Positions 12,101 through 22,601 of a stretch of DNA of 64,000 nucleotides are shown here, piece after piece. A program made the position numbers and the translations under genes. Below the pieces are notes generated by a model that was not told the DNA's origin, ran no database searches, and was given only the letters and a program-made list of their open reading frames with translations. The stretch is from Lunularia cruciata (taxonomy: Eukaryota > Streptophyta > Marchantiopsida > Lunulariales > Lunulariaceae), in NCBI GenBank assembly GCA_948567375.1, contig OX419761.1:42012243-42076242 (forward strand). Reading direction: 5' to 3'. How positions within the stretch are numbered: the stretch's first letter is position 1; each line of letters opens with the position of its first letter.

Positions 12101-15100
12101 AGAGACAGTCTTGCACAGAATGGAGTTGCGGAAAGGTTGAATAGAACACTGGTGGACAAAGCATTGGCAATGCTCCAACATGCCAAGCTGGAGAGAAAGT
12201 GTTGGGGTGCTGCAATTAGCACTGTAAATTTACTGATATTTACTTAGAAATATCAGTGGTACCACAGCATTGCAAGGAAGAACTCCTGAAGAATGCTGGA
12301 GTGGTAAGAAACCTAATCTTTCAGCTTTGAAAGCTTTTGGATGTCCGGCCTATGTTCATATTCCCAAGGAGCAAAGGAGGAAGTTCACAAAGAAGGCTGA
12401 GAGAATGTTTTTTTGTAGGATATGAAGAGGGACTGAAAGGATATCTTCTGTACAATCCTAAGTCTGGACAGATCATCAGAAGTAGAGATGTACTCTTTGA
12501 TGAATTAAGGACTTGGAGTGAGAACAGTGATGAGTTGCAGAAGCAAGCTGATCAGTTTGATCAGCCTGATCAACCTATCTTCCCAAGCTGCAGAGTCAGT
12601 TTTTCAGATCAATCATCAGAAGAGCAATCTCTACCTGAAGCTGATGGTTCACCAAAGGAGAGTCTGAAGGTGTACAAAAGGATCACAAGGCCTATACAGA
12701 CGGTGGTTTCTGACTCTGATACTACAGAAGACGACTCCCAGAAGCAGACTGCAGATGCAGAATCTCTGAGTGAGATTCCAGAGATGTCAAGAGATGACAT
12801 GAAACTTCTCGGCACAGAGCCAAGAAGATCACACAGAGATAGAAAACCTATTGACAGACTTGGCTTTCTATCAGAAGATGTGTTAGATGAATCTTACATC
12901 TGTCATGAAGATTGTGATCCAGATACTTTACAGCAAGCTATGCTCAGACCAGATTCGAGTCAGTGGGAGTTGGCTGTAGCAGAAAAGAAGAAGTCTCTTC
13001 AGACAAATGGTACATGGGTACTAGCTGATTTACCACCAGGTAAGAAAGCAATTGGCTGTAAATGGGTTTTCAGGGTCAAACGTGGAGCTGAGAATGAGAT
13101 CCTGAAGTACAAGGCAAGACTTGTTGCAAAGGGCTTCAATTGGAAAGCATTGATAGATTATTCAGAAACTTTTGCACATGTTGCCAGGTATGGATCTATT
13201 CGCATGCTTCTAGCTCTTGCAGCAGAGAGAGATTGGAAGTGGAGCAGTTAGATGTGAAAACAGCCTTTCTCAATGGAGATTTGAGAGAGACTATTTACAT
13301 GGATGTTCCAGATGGATATACTGAAGGCAAAGGAAAAGTATGCTTGCTTAAGAAGGCTTTATATGGCCTTAAGCAAGCTCCTAGAGCCTGGTATGAGAAA
13401 CTAGACTCATACTTGAGAGAGCAGGATTTCAAACGAGCAGATTCGGACATGAGTGTGTATACTAGAGATGATGTATACATAGCTGTATATGTAGATGATC
13501 TATTACTGTTGGAGAACAGTGAATCTATCAAAGGAGTGATAGATTTCTTGAGCTCTGTTTTTGAGATGACTATCCTTGGTCCTGTAAAACTCGTTTTGGG
13601 AATCAAAGTGAGCAGAGACAGAGAAGCAGGATGGATCCGGATCAGCCAACCACAGTGTGTAAGATCCATACTAGCTAAGTATCAGATGACAGAGGCGAAT
13701 CCTGTCTCTACACCTCTTGATCTGGGGTGGAAGCATAGCAGAATCATAGATGGGGAGGTGAATCTCTGTGACAAAGTGTTGTATCAGAGTGCTCTTGGTT
13801 CTCTAATGTTTATCATGATCTGTACAAGACCAGAGATATGCTATGCAGTGGGAGCATTAGCTAGATATACTAGCAACCCTGCACAAGTACATTGGAAAGG
13901 TATAAAGAGACTTAAAGGGTACTCAAGATGCATTCTTGGAGTACAAAAGGCAAGGTAACATACTTGCTCCTACTCTTGAAGCATATACAGATGCTAGTTG
14001 GGGAGATGACACAGATAACAGCAGATCAACTACTAGTGGATATGTAGTTATGCTTAGTGGTGGAGCAATCAGTTGGCGTAGTAAACAGCAAACATCTGTT
14101 GCACAGTCTACTACTGAGGCAGGATTTATGGCAACCTCAAATGCTACTCAAGAAGTCATCTGGAACAGGAGACTTCTTAAGGAGCTGGGTTTTGAGCAGA
14201 AAAGTCCTACTACATTGTACTGTGACAATACAGGAAGTATAGCACTCAGAAAAAATCCGGTACATCACCCAAAGACTAAGCACATTGAGATTAGAAGAAG
14301 ATTTGTAGAGGAGAAAGAAAAGGAGAATGTTGTGAAGTTAGTTTATTGTCCTACACAGGAGATGACAGCAGATGTGTTTACAAAAGCACTACCTAAAGAT
14401 AAACACTAAATGTGTAATAGAAATGGGAATTGTCCTAAACTCTCATTAAGTGGGAGTGTTAGTTTAGTTAATCTCTAGTTTAGAGACTTCTCTAGTTTTA
14501 AGGTTTTGTTAGAATCCTGTAGAAGCTCTACTAGATATCTTCGACTTAGGGTAAAGAGGGGCGCAGCCCTAATTGCGGTTAAGCAAAGCAACCTCCTCGC
14601 GTTTGCTTAAGTGTATATAAGAGTGTCTTTTGCACTTGTTTGAATCAGTTCTTCAACAAGGGTGATTCCCAACACCTCTTCCTTGCATTTCGTGAAATCC
14701 TGAGCTGCCCAACATCATCTCAGGAGTGTTCTGTGATATCTCAATATTGGAGGCTATTAATGCTGCGTGAGAGAACCTATTTGATGCTTGTGAGCTGTGA
14801 TACAAAGAGAGAGGTCTAGTATTACAGTAGTGATGTTTCATACATCAGAGATAAGAGGGAGTGATAGACCTTCCACTTCAAAGAGTAGGAAGCATGGTTC
14901 TTATCATTATAAAATCTCCCTTCCGAAAATGCAGAACTTTTGCTTCTTTATGCCCTGTAGGCACAGTCAATAGTGACTGGCAAAAAGAAGGAATACGAGA
15001 GAAAACTCATAAATTTGGTGGATTGCTTGTCCTCTGTATGGTAGAAAGCGAAAAGAGGACATTGTAAAGAAGAGATATAGCCACTAGGAAATATACAGGA

Positions 15101-16027
15101 CAAGAAGGCCATAACTAGGATCGGAAACAATTGAGTAGATGCAGAGACGCAAGATGAGGAGGAGAACAGACGAAGAGAACCTCGGCTACCTCTGATCTGA
15201 GAGAAGAGACAAAGCCAAACAGAGAAAATCTAATCCAACCTGTTCACAAACTGCACCAAGTCTACCCAGCGCGAGCTTGCCGTCAGACCTTGTCACCACA
15301 GCCGTTCCAACCTGGACATTTACACTACATAGTGTGAGCAAATTGGGCTGCAGATGTCAAACTTTCATGTCATACCGATCGCAACCTCTAACAGTAAGAG
15401 TGAGAGCTTATTTGAGTGGAGTCAGAAAGAAAAAACACATAACCACAGAAAGTGATAACAGATATTGTTCAGATTGAACTGCAAGCTGGGTCTATACCGA
15501 TACCCATGACAGTGTAACTTCTGCATGATTTTATCGGTGTCACAGCTCCCTACTGGCCGCAGTTCTACCGTGGTTTATTAAACTGATTAGCTACTACTGC
15601 TCGCCACCAGACTCAATCCGGAGGGACATTGCTTTAAATAGATTCTCTCTCCATCCTCCTCAATGCAACAATGTGTCTAAGCGCTTGCCCCATTTTTTAT
15701 CAGTCCATAGATGCCTTTGATTTGAGCTACAGTTTACTTTACTTCATGTCAGCCTCCAAGGTCAGAGTGGTGTTCTCACAGCATATGGTAGTCCGCCATG
15801 ACCTTCTTCTCAGAATTCACTATCATGATTAGCGAGTGTGAATTCCTGCCAACATGACTTGCTGTCTCTTCGTCAATTCAACCAACGAAGATGGCCACCC
15901 TCTGCTTCCTTCCTTCTGTGCAACAATAATACGCAAACACAAGACGACTTTCTTGACAGGTCGGTACACTTCTTACCTTCACCACGACGCGCTTGACATC
16001 CCTCATGAATTCTCTGGAGGGATCCAT
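3161..16027 (-). CDS. P5CS: Delta-1-pyrroline-5-carboxylate synthase, 20 exons
   Basis: This bifunctional enzyme phosphorylates glutamate and reduces it to glutamate semialdehyde/P5C, the first steps of proline synthesis. The exons, 5' to 3' on minus, are 16027-15977, 15311-15240, 9371-9268, 8929-8827, 8484-8323, 8053-7776, 7439-7289, 6949-6785, 6690-6613, 6495-6406, 6212-6126, 5927-5841, 5637-5541, 5285-5182, 4829-4754, 4553-4403, 4221-4153, 3942-3876, 3694-3624 and 3299-3161. All boundaries are GT-AG and the phases join, giving 733 codons plus TGA; plant P5CS is about 717 residues. The N-terminal kinase half shows [26 protein letters not shown] and [13 protein letters not shown]. The reductase half shows LLLKGGKEA and DYPAACNAM, whose Cys (about residue 540) is the catalytic cysteine of the family. 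The start reads [13 protein letters not shown], typical of the family. Intron 2 (5.9 kb) hosts a copia element; exon 18 has a duplicated splice donor. Confidence 0.97.
3845..3893. repeat. 28-bp tandem duplication across the exon 18 splice donor of P5CS
   Basis: The same 21 bases occur at 3845-3865 and 3873-3893, offset by 28 bases. On the minus strand each copy reads GGGCTTGGTGCTGAG followed by GT. The gene therefore has two near-identical 5' splice sites, after 3876 and after 3848. The upstream one keeps the frame (RFGLGAE joined to VGIST). The downstream one adds 28 bases and runs into TGA within nine codons. Confidence 0.9.
9564..9568 (+). repeat. Left target-site duplication of the copia element (TTATA)
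   Basis: TTATA directly precedes the 5' LTR and is repeated directly after the 3' LTR at 14907-14911. A 5-bp duplication is the expected Ty1/copia integration footprint and fixes both element ends. Confidence 0.92.
9726..9732 (+). promoter_or_regulatory. TATA box, first copy, copia 5' LTR
   Basis: TATATAA lies in the presumed U3 of the LTR, in the context TTAAGTGTATATAAGAATG. It is conserved at 14614-14620 in the 3' LTR. The role is inferred from its position. Confidence 0.6.
9971..9977 (+). promoter_or_regulatory. TATA box, second copy, copia 5' LTR
   Basis: This is the same TATATAA motif, exactly 245 bases after the first, created by the tandem duplication. The LTR may thus hold two alternative start regions; this is inferred from sequence only. 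Confidence 0.6.
10264..10277 (+). other. Primer-binding site of the copia element
   Basis: GGTTATCAGCCCAC directly follows the 5' LTR. It resembles the initiator-Met-tRNA primer site (TGGTATCAGAGC) of many plant copia elements, with changes. Confidence 0.6.
10330..14409 (+). pseudogene. Copia gag-pol polyprotein, frameshifted
   Basis: The copia order is readable. Gag begins near 10330, and a zinc knuckle [14 protein letters not shown] follows at about 11000. A protease motif FLDSG is near 11245. The pre-integrase motif LWHLRLGHM is near 11640. The integrase core has its Asp-Asp-Glu in [14 protein letters not shown] and NGVAERLNR (about 11830-12140). Reverse transcriptase has YVDDLLLL near 13490, and RNase H has YTDASWGD and YCDNTG, ending at 14409. 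The frame shifts near 10550, 10940, 11300, 12245, 13240 and 13935, and an in-frame TGA follows LGHM at about 11666. The original start is lost. The domain order integrase-RT assigns it to Ty1/copia. Confidence 0.95.
14443..14456 (+). other. Polypurine tract of the copia element
   Basis: The purine-rich stretch ending AAGTGGGAG abuts the 3' LTR start (TGTTAG). This is where plus-strand priming would occur. Confidence 0.6.
14457..14906 (+). repeat. 3' LTR of the copia element
   Basis: It is 450 bases, from TGTTAGTTTAG to TTCTTATCA, with canonical TG...CA ends. It carries a single TATATAA at 14614-14620, unlike the duplicated 5' LTR, and TTATA follows directly. Confidence 0.95.
14907..14911 (+). 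repeat. Right target-site duplication of the copia element (TTATA)
   Basis: This TTATA matches the five bases before the 5' LTR. Host intron 2 resumes here and reaches P5CS exon 2 at 15240. Confidence 0.92.
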
Positions 16028-17060
16028 TGTGGTAACTCGGCTTGCGATAGTGCCTGGATCTGTCAGCTCCAGTCTATCCCTCGGTAGTTTCTTCGCATCC
16101 GCCCTCTCAGCAGCAGCTCAAATAATTGACTACAGAAATTTCGACAAAATGCGTAGCGATGGTAAGATGGATGAGACCAGATTCAGAAGCGAAAGAGGAA
16201 AATGAGCTCCAAATCCAAAATGAGCTCTAAATTTGAAGTATCCACGACAACTTCGTTTGACGGAAGGACCCTGACCAGAAATCCCAAGAGCGCTTCCAAT
16301 TGCCAGACTTCCCAAAACCCAAAGCCGAATCAAGACACAACTTCACTATCCTTCCTCAGCTCCTCATCCCACTCTCCCTTTCCGCTCTTCAATTCTGTGA
16401 ATTGAGTCCAAATACAAAGGACGCGCGCACCGATGACCAATCGGAGCTCAGTAGTCAGAGCTGATGTCCTCCTCCTCCTCTTGTCGCGAGGACCAATAGA
16501 AGGAGCTCCTGTCGTCTTCTATGACTTGTCGTTTTACAAAGGTGAGTACAAAGGCACAAGTGACAACAGCAACAATGGCTACAAATGTTCCGGGGGTGGT
16601 ACGGGAGACTCTCAAGGGAAGTGGATATGAAGCTCGGCGTGCGTTCTAAGCAAACACAGATATGGGCTCCGCGATTACAGTAGTGCATTTAAGGGCCTCG
16701 TTCTTCCGTGGACCCCACGAAGGCAAGATACTCATGGAGTTTTATCCAATGGAATGGAATGAACGGGCAATCACTAAAGGGAGCTTCTTCTCATCGATGC
16801 AATTCAATCCTGTCAGTCTGTGACCTACTTGTTTCCTTTTCTTTGTACTCTACTGTACTTCCTATCTGCTTCTTCTTCTTCTCTCCTTCGCTTTCGGCTT
16901 TCGGTATCGTAGGAGACCCCTCCCACTTCACGAGCACCAGCATGCCTCTGCCATCAATCCATCCATCCCACGGCCCCAGGAGATATTTCAATGGGAACGG
17001 AAAGTTTCCGGTGAGATACTGTACGATGTAAGGGTATAGAGCCGTACGCTCCATGTTGAA
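16028..17060. other. 5' flank and presumed promoter of P5CS
   Basis: This is the sequence upstream of the P5CS start codon (ATG at 16027-16025 on minus). I see no obvious TATA box in the first 300 bases. Purine-rich tracts and CCTCCTCCTCCTC-type runs occur near 16470. A minus-strand frame at about 16730-16460 could encode a hydrophobic segment but contains a stop, and I do not call it a gene. Confidence 0.4.
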
Positions 17061-18131
17061 CTACAGTACTGTGTAGAACTCGATTCTTACCTGATTCTCT
17101 TATCTGATTACCTGAAATGTTCTCAATATTATCACCGGTAAATAATTAGAATGATAACTGATGGTTAGATAACTTTTCTCTATTCAAGTCTCAAGTGCAT
17201 AAGTATAATGTTAAATTCATGGTTGAATAACTTTTCTCTATTCAATTAGGAATAAGTATGGTTACTGATTGTCGTCTCTCCATATATAAATCGTAATAAA
17301 TAAAGAATCGTACCATTAAGTAAAAGTTAAATAGCTTCACACGATCCAATTAATAAAAAGTAGTAGTGGATGGGAAGACCCCATCAAGCCGTAGGACAAG
17401 GGAGAGACAAGGTAGTATTAATTAGTAAGTTCGTTTTGCCTATCAATAATTATTTTCTACATACCCGAACCTTCTCCTGATATCTCAAGTATATTTTGAA
17501 ATCATGTTAAATTAACTTACTCAATGCAAGAACTTATAAACAAGATTTAATTGCGTGTTCACCTCTACAAAATTACTATACTATTAATTTTTTATTCTAT
17601 TAATTTTAATCAACTCAATTAATAAAAAATAATATAATTATTAAAGAATCTCGCTTTACCGTCAATGAGTTTTTCATGGTGGCTGATTCGGGCTTTATTC
17701 CGATCCATTAATTTATTTATTTTTAAAAACTTCGTAAAAGATCTGTTAAATGTTGAATTATTTAAGAAAAATCCATAAATGAATAAAATCAGAACCATTG
17801 AAATGGAAAAAATATGGTTGATAAGATTAAAAAAATACTAATGCAATTAAGCTAAAAATTGCGTAATGTAAATTATTATAATTTTTATTAAAAAATTTAG
17901 ACCATATAAAATTTGATAAGGGGTATTTTTTGTATTAAAATTATTAAAAATTAATTCCGTTTAAGTTTTAAATTATTTAAATTAAGTTTTTTAAATATTT
18001 TACAATTCCAAAAAGTATTAAAATTTTTGACTGATTTTATTATTTTGATTTTTTACATTAAAAGAATCTTTAAATTTAAAAAAACCTTCTTGAATAATTT
18101 CTAAGTCCTCGATTGATATTACTTAAAATTT
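17061..18131. other. AT-rich intergenic stretch, no gene
   Basis: The base composition turns strongly AT-rich with long A/T runs (for example 17580-18080). No open frame of note and no recognised repeat boundary is present. Confidence 0.6.
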
Positions 18132-18375
18132 TGTACTATGGAAAACATTTATCAATGTTCTTTGGTATTAAGTTTATAATCTACATGGAATAGGCCATCA
18201 AAAAGATAGCACCCTCAATGATTAATATTTGTTTTATCATCTCTCAGTGATTTACATTTCCTAAACTCTTGTACCATTGGAAACATCTAACAATGTTCTT
18301 GGTATTACGGACGCATAATTTTACATGGTACAGGCCATCCAAAAGGTGAGCATCCCCAGTGAAAAGGATAGCACC
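18132..18375. repeat. Diverged direct duplication
   Basis: The segment at about 18132-18212 (TTGTACTATGGAAAACAT ... GATAGCACC) is repeated at about 18269-18374 (TTGTACCATTGGAAACAT ... GATAGCACC), offset by about 137 bases, with substitutions and an insertion. On minus the second copy gives a 69-codon open frame without a recognised domain. It lies just beyond the copia remnant and may belong to the same old element. Confidence 0.55.
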
Positions 18376-18839
18376 ATTAAGAAAGGTTTTAGGAAAATAC
18401 TCTAGGGCTTGTAAATTGTCCTTTTTGATAGTTTTGGAAATAATGAATTCCAAATGTAACCTTTAGGGGAATTAACTTGGGGGTAAAACATTCTTAAAAA
18501 GCATAATCTTTTAATGATTCTCTTTGTCCCCGACTTAAGAGTACTGAACTCTGTCATATGTAGAGAAAATAATAATTAGAGAACTAGCTTTAGAGAGAGC
18601 TGACTATACCCTCTAGATGTTAACTTCTATATACCAAATATTGTAATAACATGGATTACAACTTCAGCTCTTTGTTCTAGTTAACTCCAATTCTAGAAAG
18701 AAAACCTAACCTAAGTATCTCATAAACTAGAGTTAACGAGAACTAAGCCATCGCTCTATCTTTATCAAGACAAAGGAATATCGTATACAAAGATTAAACA
18801 ATAAGCTAAACCAATCTATTTGTGTCTCGGGTGAAAAAC

Positions 18840-19560
18840 TTGCAGTGTGGCACGATCCCTTGAGGAACTCTCCAAAAAGATGAAGTCGGTAAGGACGTCA
18901 ACGGGGTTGAGTTTACAAACACAACATATTTAAACAATGGTATTTGATATTGATGTGCTTCACCCGGCTGTCTATTACCTGACTTATAACAATATGTAAA
19001 GCATCTCGATTATCACAATAGAGGTTCACTTTGCCTTGTGTCAATCCCACCTTCGTGACAAGCCTACTCAACCGTTGCCTCTTCTATTATTCCATACTCA
19101 ACTTTTGACGTTGATTGAGTTTTATATTCTTCCAACTTATGCATCCACCTCCAAGGTTGAATATATTTGCAGTTGTAAATCTCTATTTGCCCAAATCTTA
19201 CCCATAGTCAACATCTATGTATCCAATTGATACTTTTTCATTATACAATTTAGCATCAAGCAAAAGACCAAATCCACAATACCCTTGCAAAACTTGAGAT
19301 TCACTTCATATTTTCCTGATATATCTTTCTTGGATTTGATATGTACTTACTCACCTTACCCATAGCCAAAGCAATTATCAATCTAGTAAAGATCATAATG
19401 AATATGAGACGGCACATTGCTTTGTCATAACGAGAGAAATTTACTAAATAAGTTTCAATATTCACAACCTCGGTCCAAATTCCTAATCAATGCAACATAC
19501 TCTATGTCCACTCAATAATGTTTGATGAGCTGCTCAGCAACATTGTTCAGTTGCAGAGTA
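18840..19560 (-). pseudogene. Decayed Ty1/copia RT-RNase H remnant
   Basis: Translated on minus in changing frames, the stretch recalls the end of copia polyproteins. First come motifs like ALAMGKVSKYISNP (end of RT), then YNEKVSIGYIDVDYG. Next comes a version of GLTQGKVNLYCDNRDALH (RNase H, catalytic Asp in YCDN), followed by a KHINI-like motif where intact elements have TKHIEI. Frameshifts and stops are frequent and no LTR could be placed. It is unrelated in sequence to the copia element at 9569-14906. Confidence 0.75.
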
Positions 19561-22500
19561 TAAACTATATGTTGTCAACTAGAGTAACGCAAGACTATAG
19601 AGTGAACTAAGGAATAAATTGCATAACAATAAGTGGTTAGAAAATATTAATAAGGAAAGTTTTATAAACGAAAATTGTACCAAAGTTCCAAAAATCTTGA
19701 AAGCCAATATTCTGTGGAAGTTTAGGAGAAAGTAAATAATTTGATGAGTTACCTCCTAGATCACATGTACAAGTTTATGAGATTTCTTTGGGGATCATAA
19801 AATAGTTATTGAAACCCCGTATTTCCACTATATCTCTAGAGAAGTTTGAGAGCACATCAAACTCTTCTTGTACTGCTTCCAAATAGGTCGGAAAGAACCC
19901 TGTCTGCTTTTGTTACTGGGGTAGAGTACTGTACTGTTTCGCTTTTCTCTTCTCCCACTATTTGCGTTGCACTGTTCGATGGTCCTAACTTTCTCATTCG
20001 ACAACATCTCGTTAAGGGGGCAGGGTTAGACACAAAAGAAGTGGCAGAATTGTACATAGTGATTAAGTACAAGTAGAGGATATGTAAACTCGAAGAGGAT
20101 TGCTGTATTGGCTTTAATATGAAGTTTCAACTCAAAATCTCAAAGGTGGAGACTTATCTAGAGTACAAATCTTTGAAAGATGTTGAATCAACTTCAACCA
20201 CAAGTATCTTGAATAAGGGTATTAGATTCAACCTTTCCAACTTCATCTGTAAAAAAAGAGGGTCAAGAAAGTTTGGATCACTCGTGGAAGACACTGGTGT
20301 GTACCATGCTGTACTGCGCAGTAGTGGAGTGGCGGTTTGGCTTTAGGTAGTAATGTACATGGTTGGGTCTATCAGGTATGAATATGATACAATATGCATC
20401 CTCCTAAGCTTATATGCCTACCTAAGTAAAACCCACAAAATATCAAGTTTCATTATAAATGTAAGCTAACTAAATAATTCCTAGGAGCTCTTAAAACTAA
20501 AGTGCATTTCTTACGAGGCCAAAAAAGAGAGTAAATACTATGTATTATAAGCAATTTATTGGATCGTGAGCAGTACAAGAGCCCGGGTGAAAGCCACCAA
20601 AGCCTGGCAAATGCAAGACGCTCGGGTCAGTGTATTTAAATCCAAGAGTAGATAATTTGACGAGTTGCATCTACTGTTGATCGATATCACTGCTCTCTCT
20701 ATACTCCACGAAAATCACGTTCAATATAGGTGATATCAGTCCATTGCGAAAATATTATATTTCTGTTGAGCTTCAGACTTATAGTTGGTGCATAGCTTCA
20801 TTAGGAATGGTGTGCTTCCTAAACACACTTGAGAGCATTTCCTTCTTTCTCCTCCTTTCATACCCGTGATGAAGAAACACGACCACGCAAGGTCGTGTAT
20901 CAAGCTTTGTTCTCGTCTCTCTTTCCTTCTTGCTCCTGATAAGTAACGTAACTGAGCTACCGAAGTCAGTGGGCTCCTTTGGCTGTTTGAATACGTTATT
21001 TCTATATATGGTGACGGACGACAGCTTACTGTGAATGGAAGTAAGAAAGCGTCTCAAAGGAAGTCCCCTTCTAGAGTTGCACAGGTTTCTAGTTGGATTT
21101 GTTTACAGTTCCAAATCATCAAAAACAGGCTACATAAGAATAGGAGGCACTTTTGGGTTGACGGATCTGTTTCAAAGAGTTCTCGGTGGTTCATTTTCAA
21201 GCTTGCATTCCACGCTCAGGTTGATGAACTGGAAAGTATGGAAAGTATCTATATCCCCGAGAGAGTGGAAGTCAACCAGTCGATTTCGAAGGTTGCGAGA
21301 GGAGGAGTTCTATCTTCCTCAGAGTAAGAGCAATCCTGTTTTGTTGATCCATGATCCATGGAAGATATACAGCAACGTTTGAGTTGATCGTCGTCACACA
21401 AAGTGCAGATCCGATGGGTCAGCCATCATGATTGGATTGTAAAGCGCAAGAAAACAAGAGCAGTGTTTGTCCTGCGATGTTGCTTACGTTAAAGCCTCGT
21501 AGAATGGTCCCACTCAATCACGGAAATGGATACGAATTCTTTCACAATCGAGCCTCCGAGTGCATCGCAATCATTTCATGTGATTGTGTCAATCCTATTC
21601 GCTTTGTCCATGCCGCGCACTGCTTAAGACGCATTGTCAGCCACTTTTATACTAATCTTCCCTTTACGTAGAGGTATGAAACTATCGCACGACGTTTACC
21701 TCTAGTCAGAATTGTCTGCTCATATCTTACTAAATCTAAGCAGGCGGACGTGTGGGCATGACATACTTATAAAACTGCTATGGATTGTTTATTACGAGCT
21801 AGCCGTTACGTTGCACGCATTGGTGCAAAAGATAATCGATTTTAGCTGGTCAAGTAAGTCCTTTGAAGTCTCAACCCTAGTGACGGCAGCTTGCTGGAGA
21901 CAAGTCGTTGTGTCGGAAAGGTTCGTTGGTCAAGCGAGTAGTTTAATCTCTCGTAGTGCAGCAGAGACATCATGATGAAGTACCGAACCCTAGGGTACTT
22001 GGTCAAATCTATTTCACCTCACATGGTTCATTTCATTAGCTTTGCAATGCAGTTCCTGGCATTTTCTCCCTGTAAAGTGACTAAACGTTGAACCATGACA
22101 ATTTTTCATTCACAGTGCCAACCATATAACCGAAATGCGTGACGGAGTGATACCATGACTTCTTCCAACGTGCTGTCTACACTAGTAAGATAGCACAAAG
22201 TACTTCCTTTCAGGCCCAAAGACCAAAGGTGAATGACATCATAGCCCAGATCCGAATTCAAGTTGCGTTTCACTGCTTACCGGCTTTATGCGGAAAGAGA
22301 TAATCACGGCATCCCTCAGACAAAGCAGCTTTCTTAGGAAACAACCGTTCTCATTTTACTCACCATCTACCATCATTAGAAGAAATGGTAGATGTGCCGA
22401 TAGAAACTCTACAGTGTCCATCTGATTTCCGGGCTAGGCACAACGGTTCTTTTCGGTGGTCTGTACCCGTCCTCCACGAAACAAAGAACGGACTTGAAAG

Positions 22501-22601
22501 ACAATCTACAGCAAACCTATATTTCCATGCTGTGGGTAGAAAGCCCTCACAACTTACTTTCTTACTCTGTCCAGATCATATTCCCTGTTCAATTAAAGCT
22601 C
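19561..22601. other. Intergenic region, no recognised gene; holds the 3' flank of PEX14
   Basis: Open frames of 75-115 codons occur (for example 21035-21382 plus, 20779-21057 minus) but overlap in several frames and show no family motif. The part next to 22601 should carry the PEX14 3' UTR. Confidence 0.45.

Larger units (their letters stand above)
9569..14906 (+). mobile_element. Ty1/copia LTR retrotransposon inserted in P5CS intron 2
   Basis: The element is complete in structure: 5' LTR (9569-10263), primer site, gag-pol region in copia order (gag, protease, integrase, RT, RNase H), polypurine tract and 3' LTR (14457-14906), flanked by TTATA duplications. It lies antisense to the host gene, between exon 2 (ends 15240) and exon 3 (starts 9371). 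Without it the intron would be about 0.5 kb. Several frameshifts and a stop show it is no longer autonomous. The LTRs differ at roughly ten positions in their first 125 bases by eye, so the insertion is not recent. Confidence 0.97.

Noticed and set aside
16460..16735. Minus-strand frame with a hydrophobic stretch (TFVAIVAVVTCAFVLTFV) that could be a membrane segment
   Set aside because: The frame has an in-frame stop before the hydrophobic part, there is no downstream exon I can join, and no family is recognised.
20560..20640. GC-rich AGCCCGGGTGAAAGCC segment that looked tRNA-like
   Set aside because: No T-arm or cloverleaf could be formed around it.
21031..21382. Two overlapping plus-strand open frames of 98 and 115 codons
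   Set aside because: They compete in different frames over the same bases and neither has a recognisable motif.
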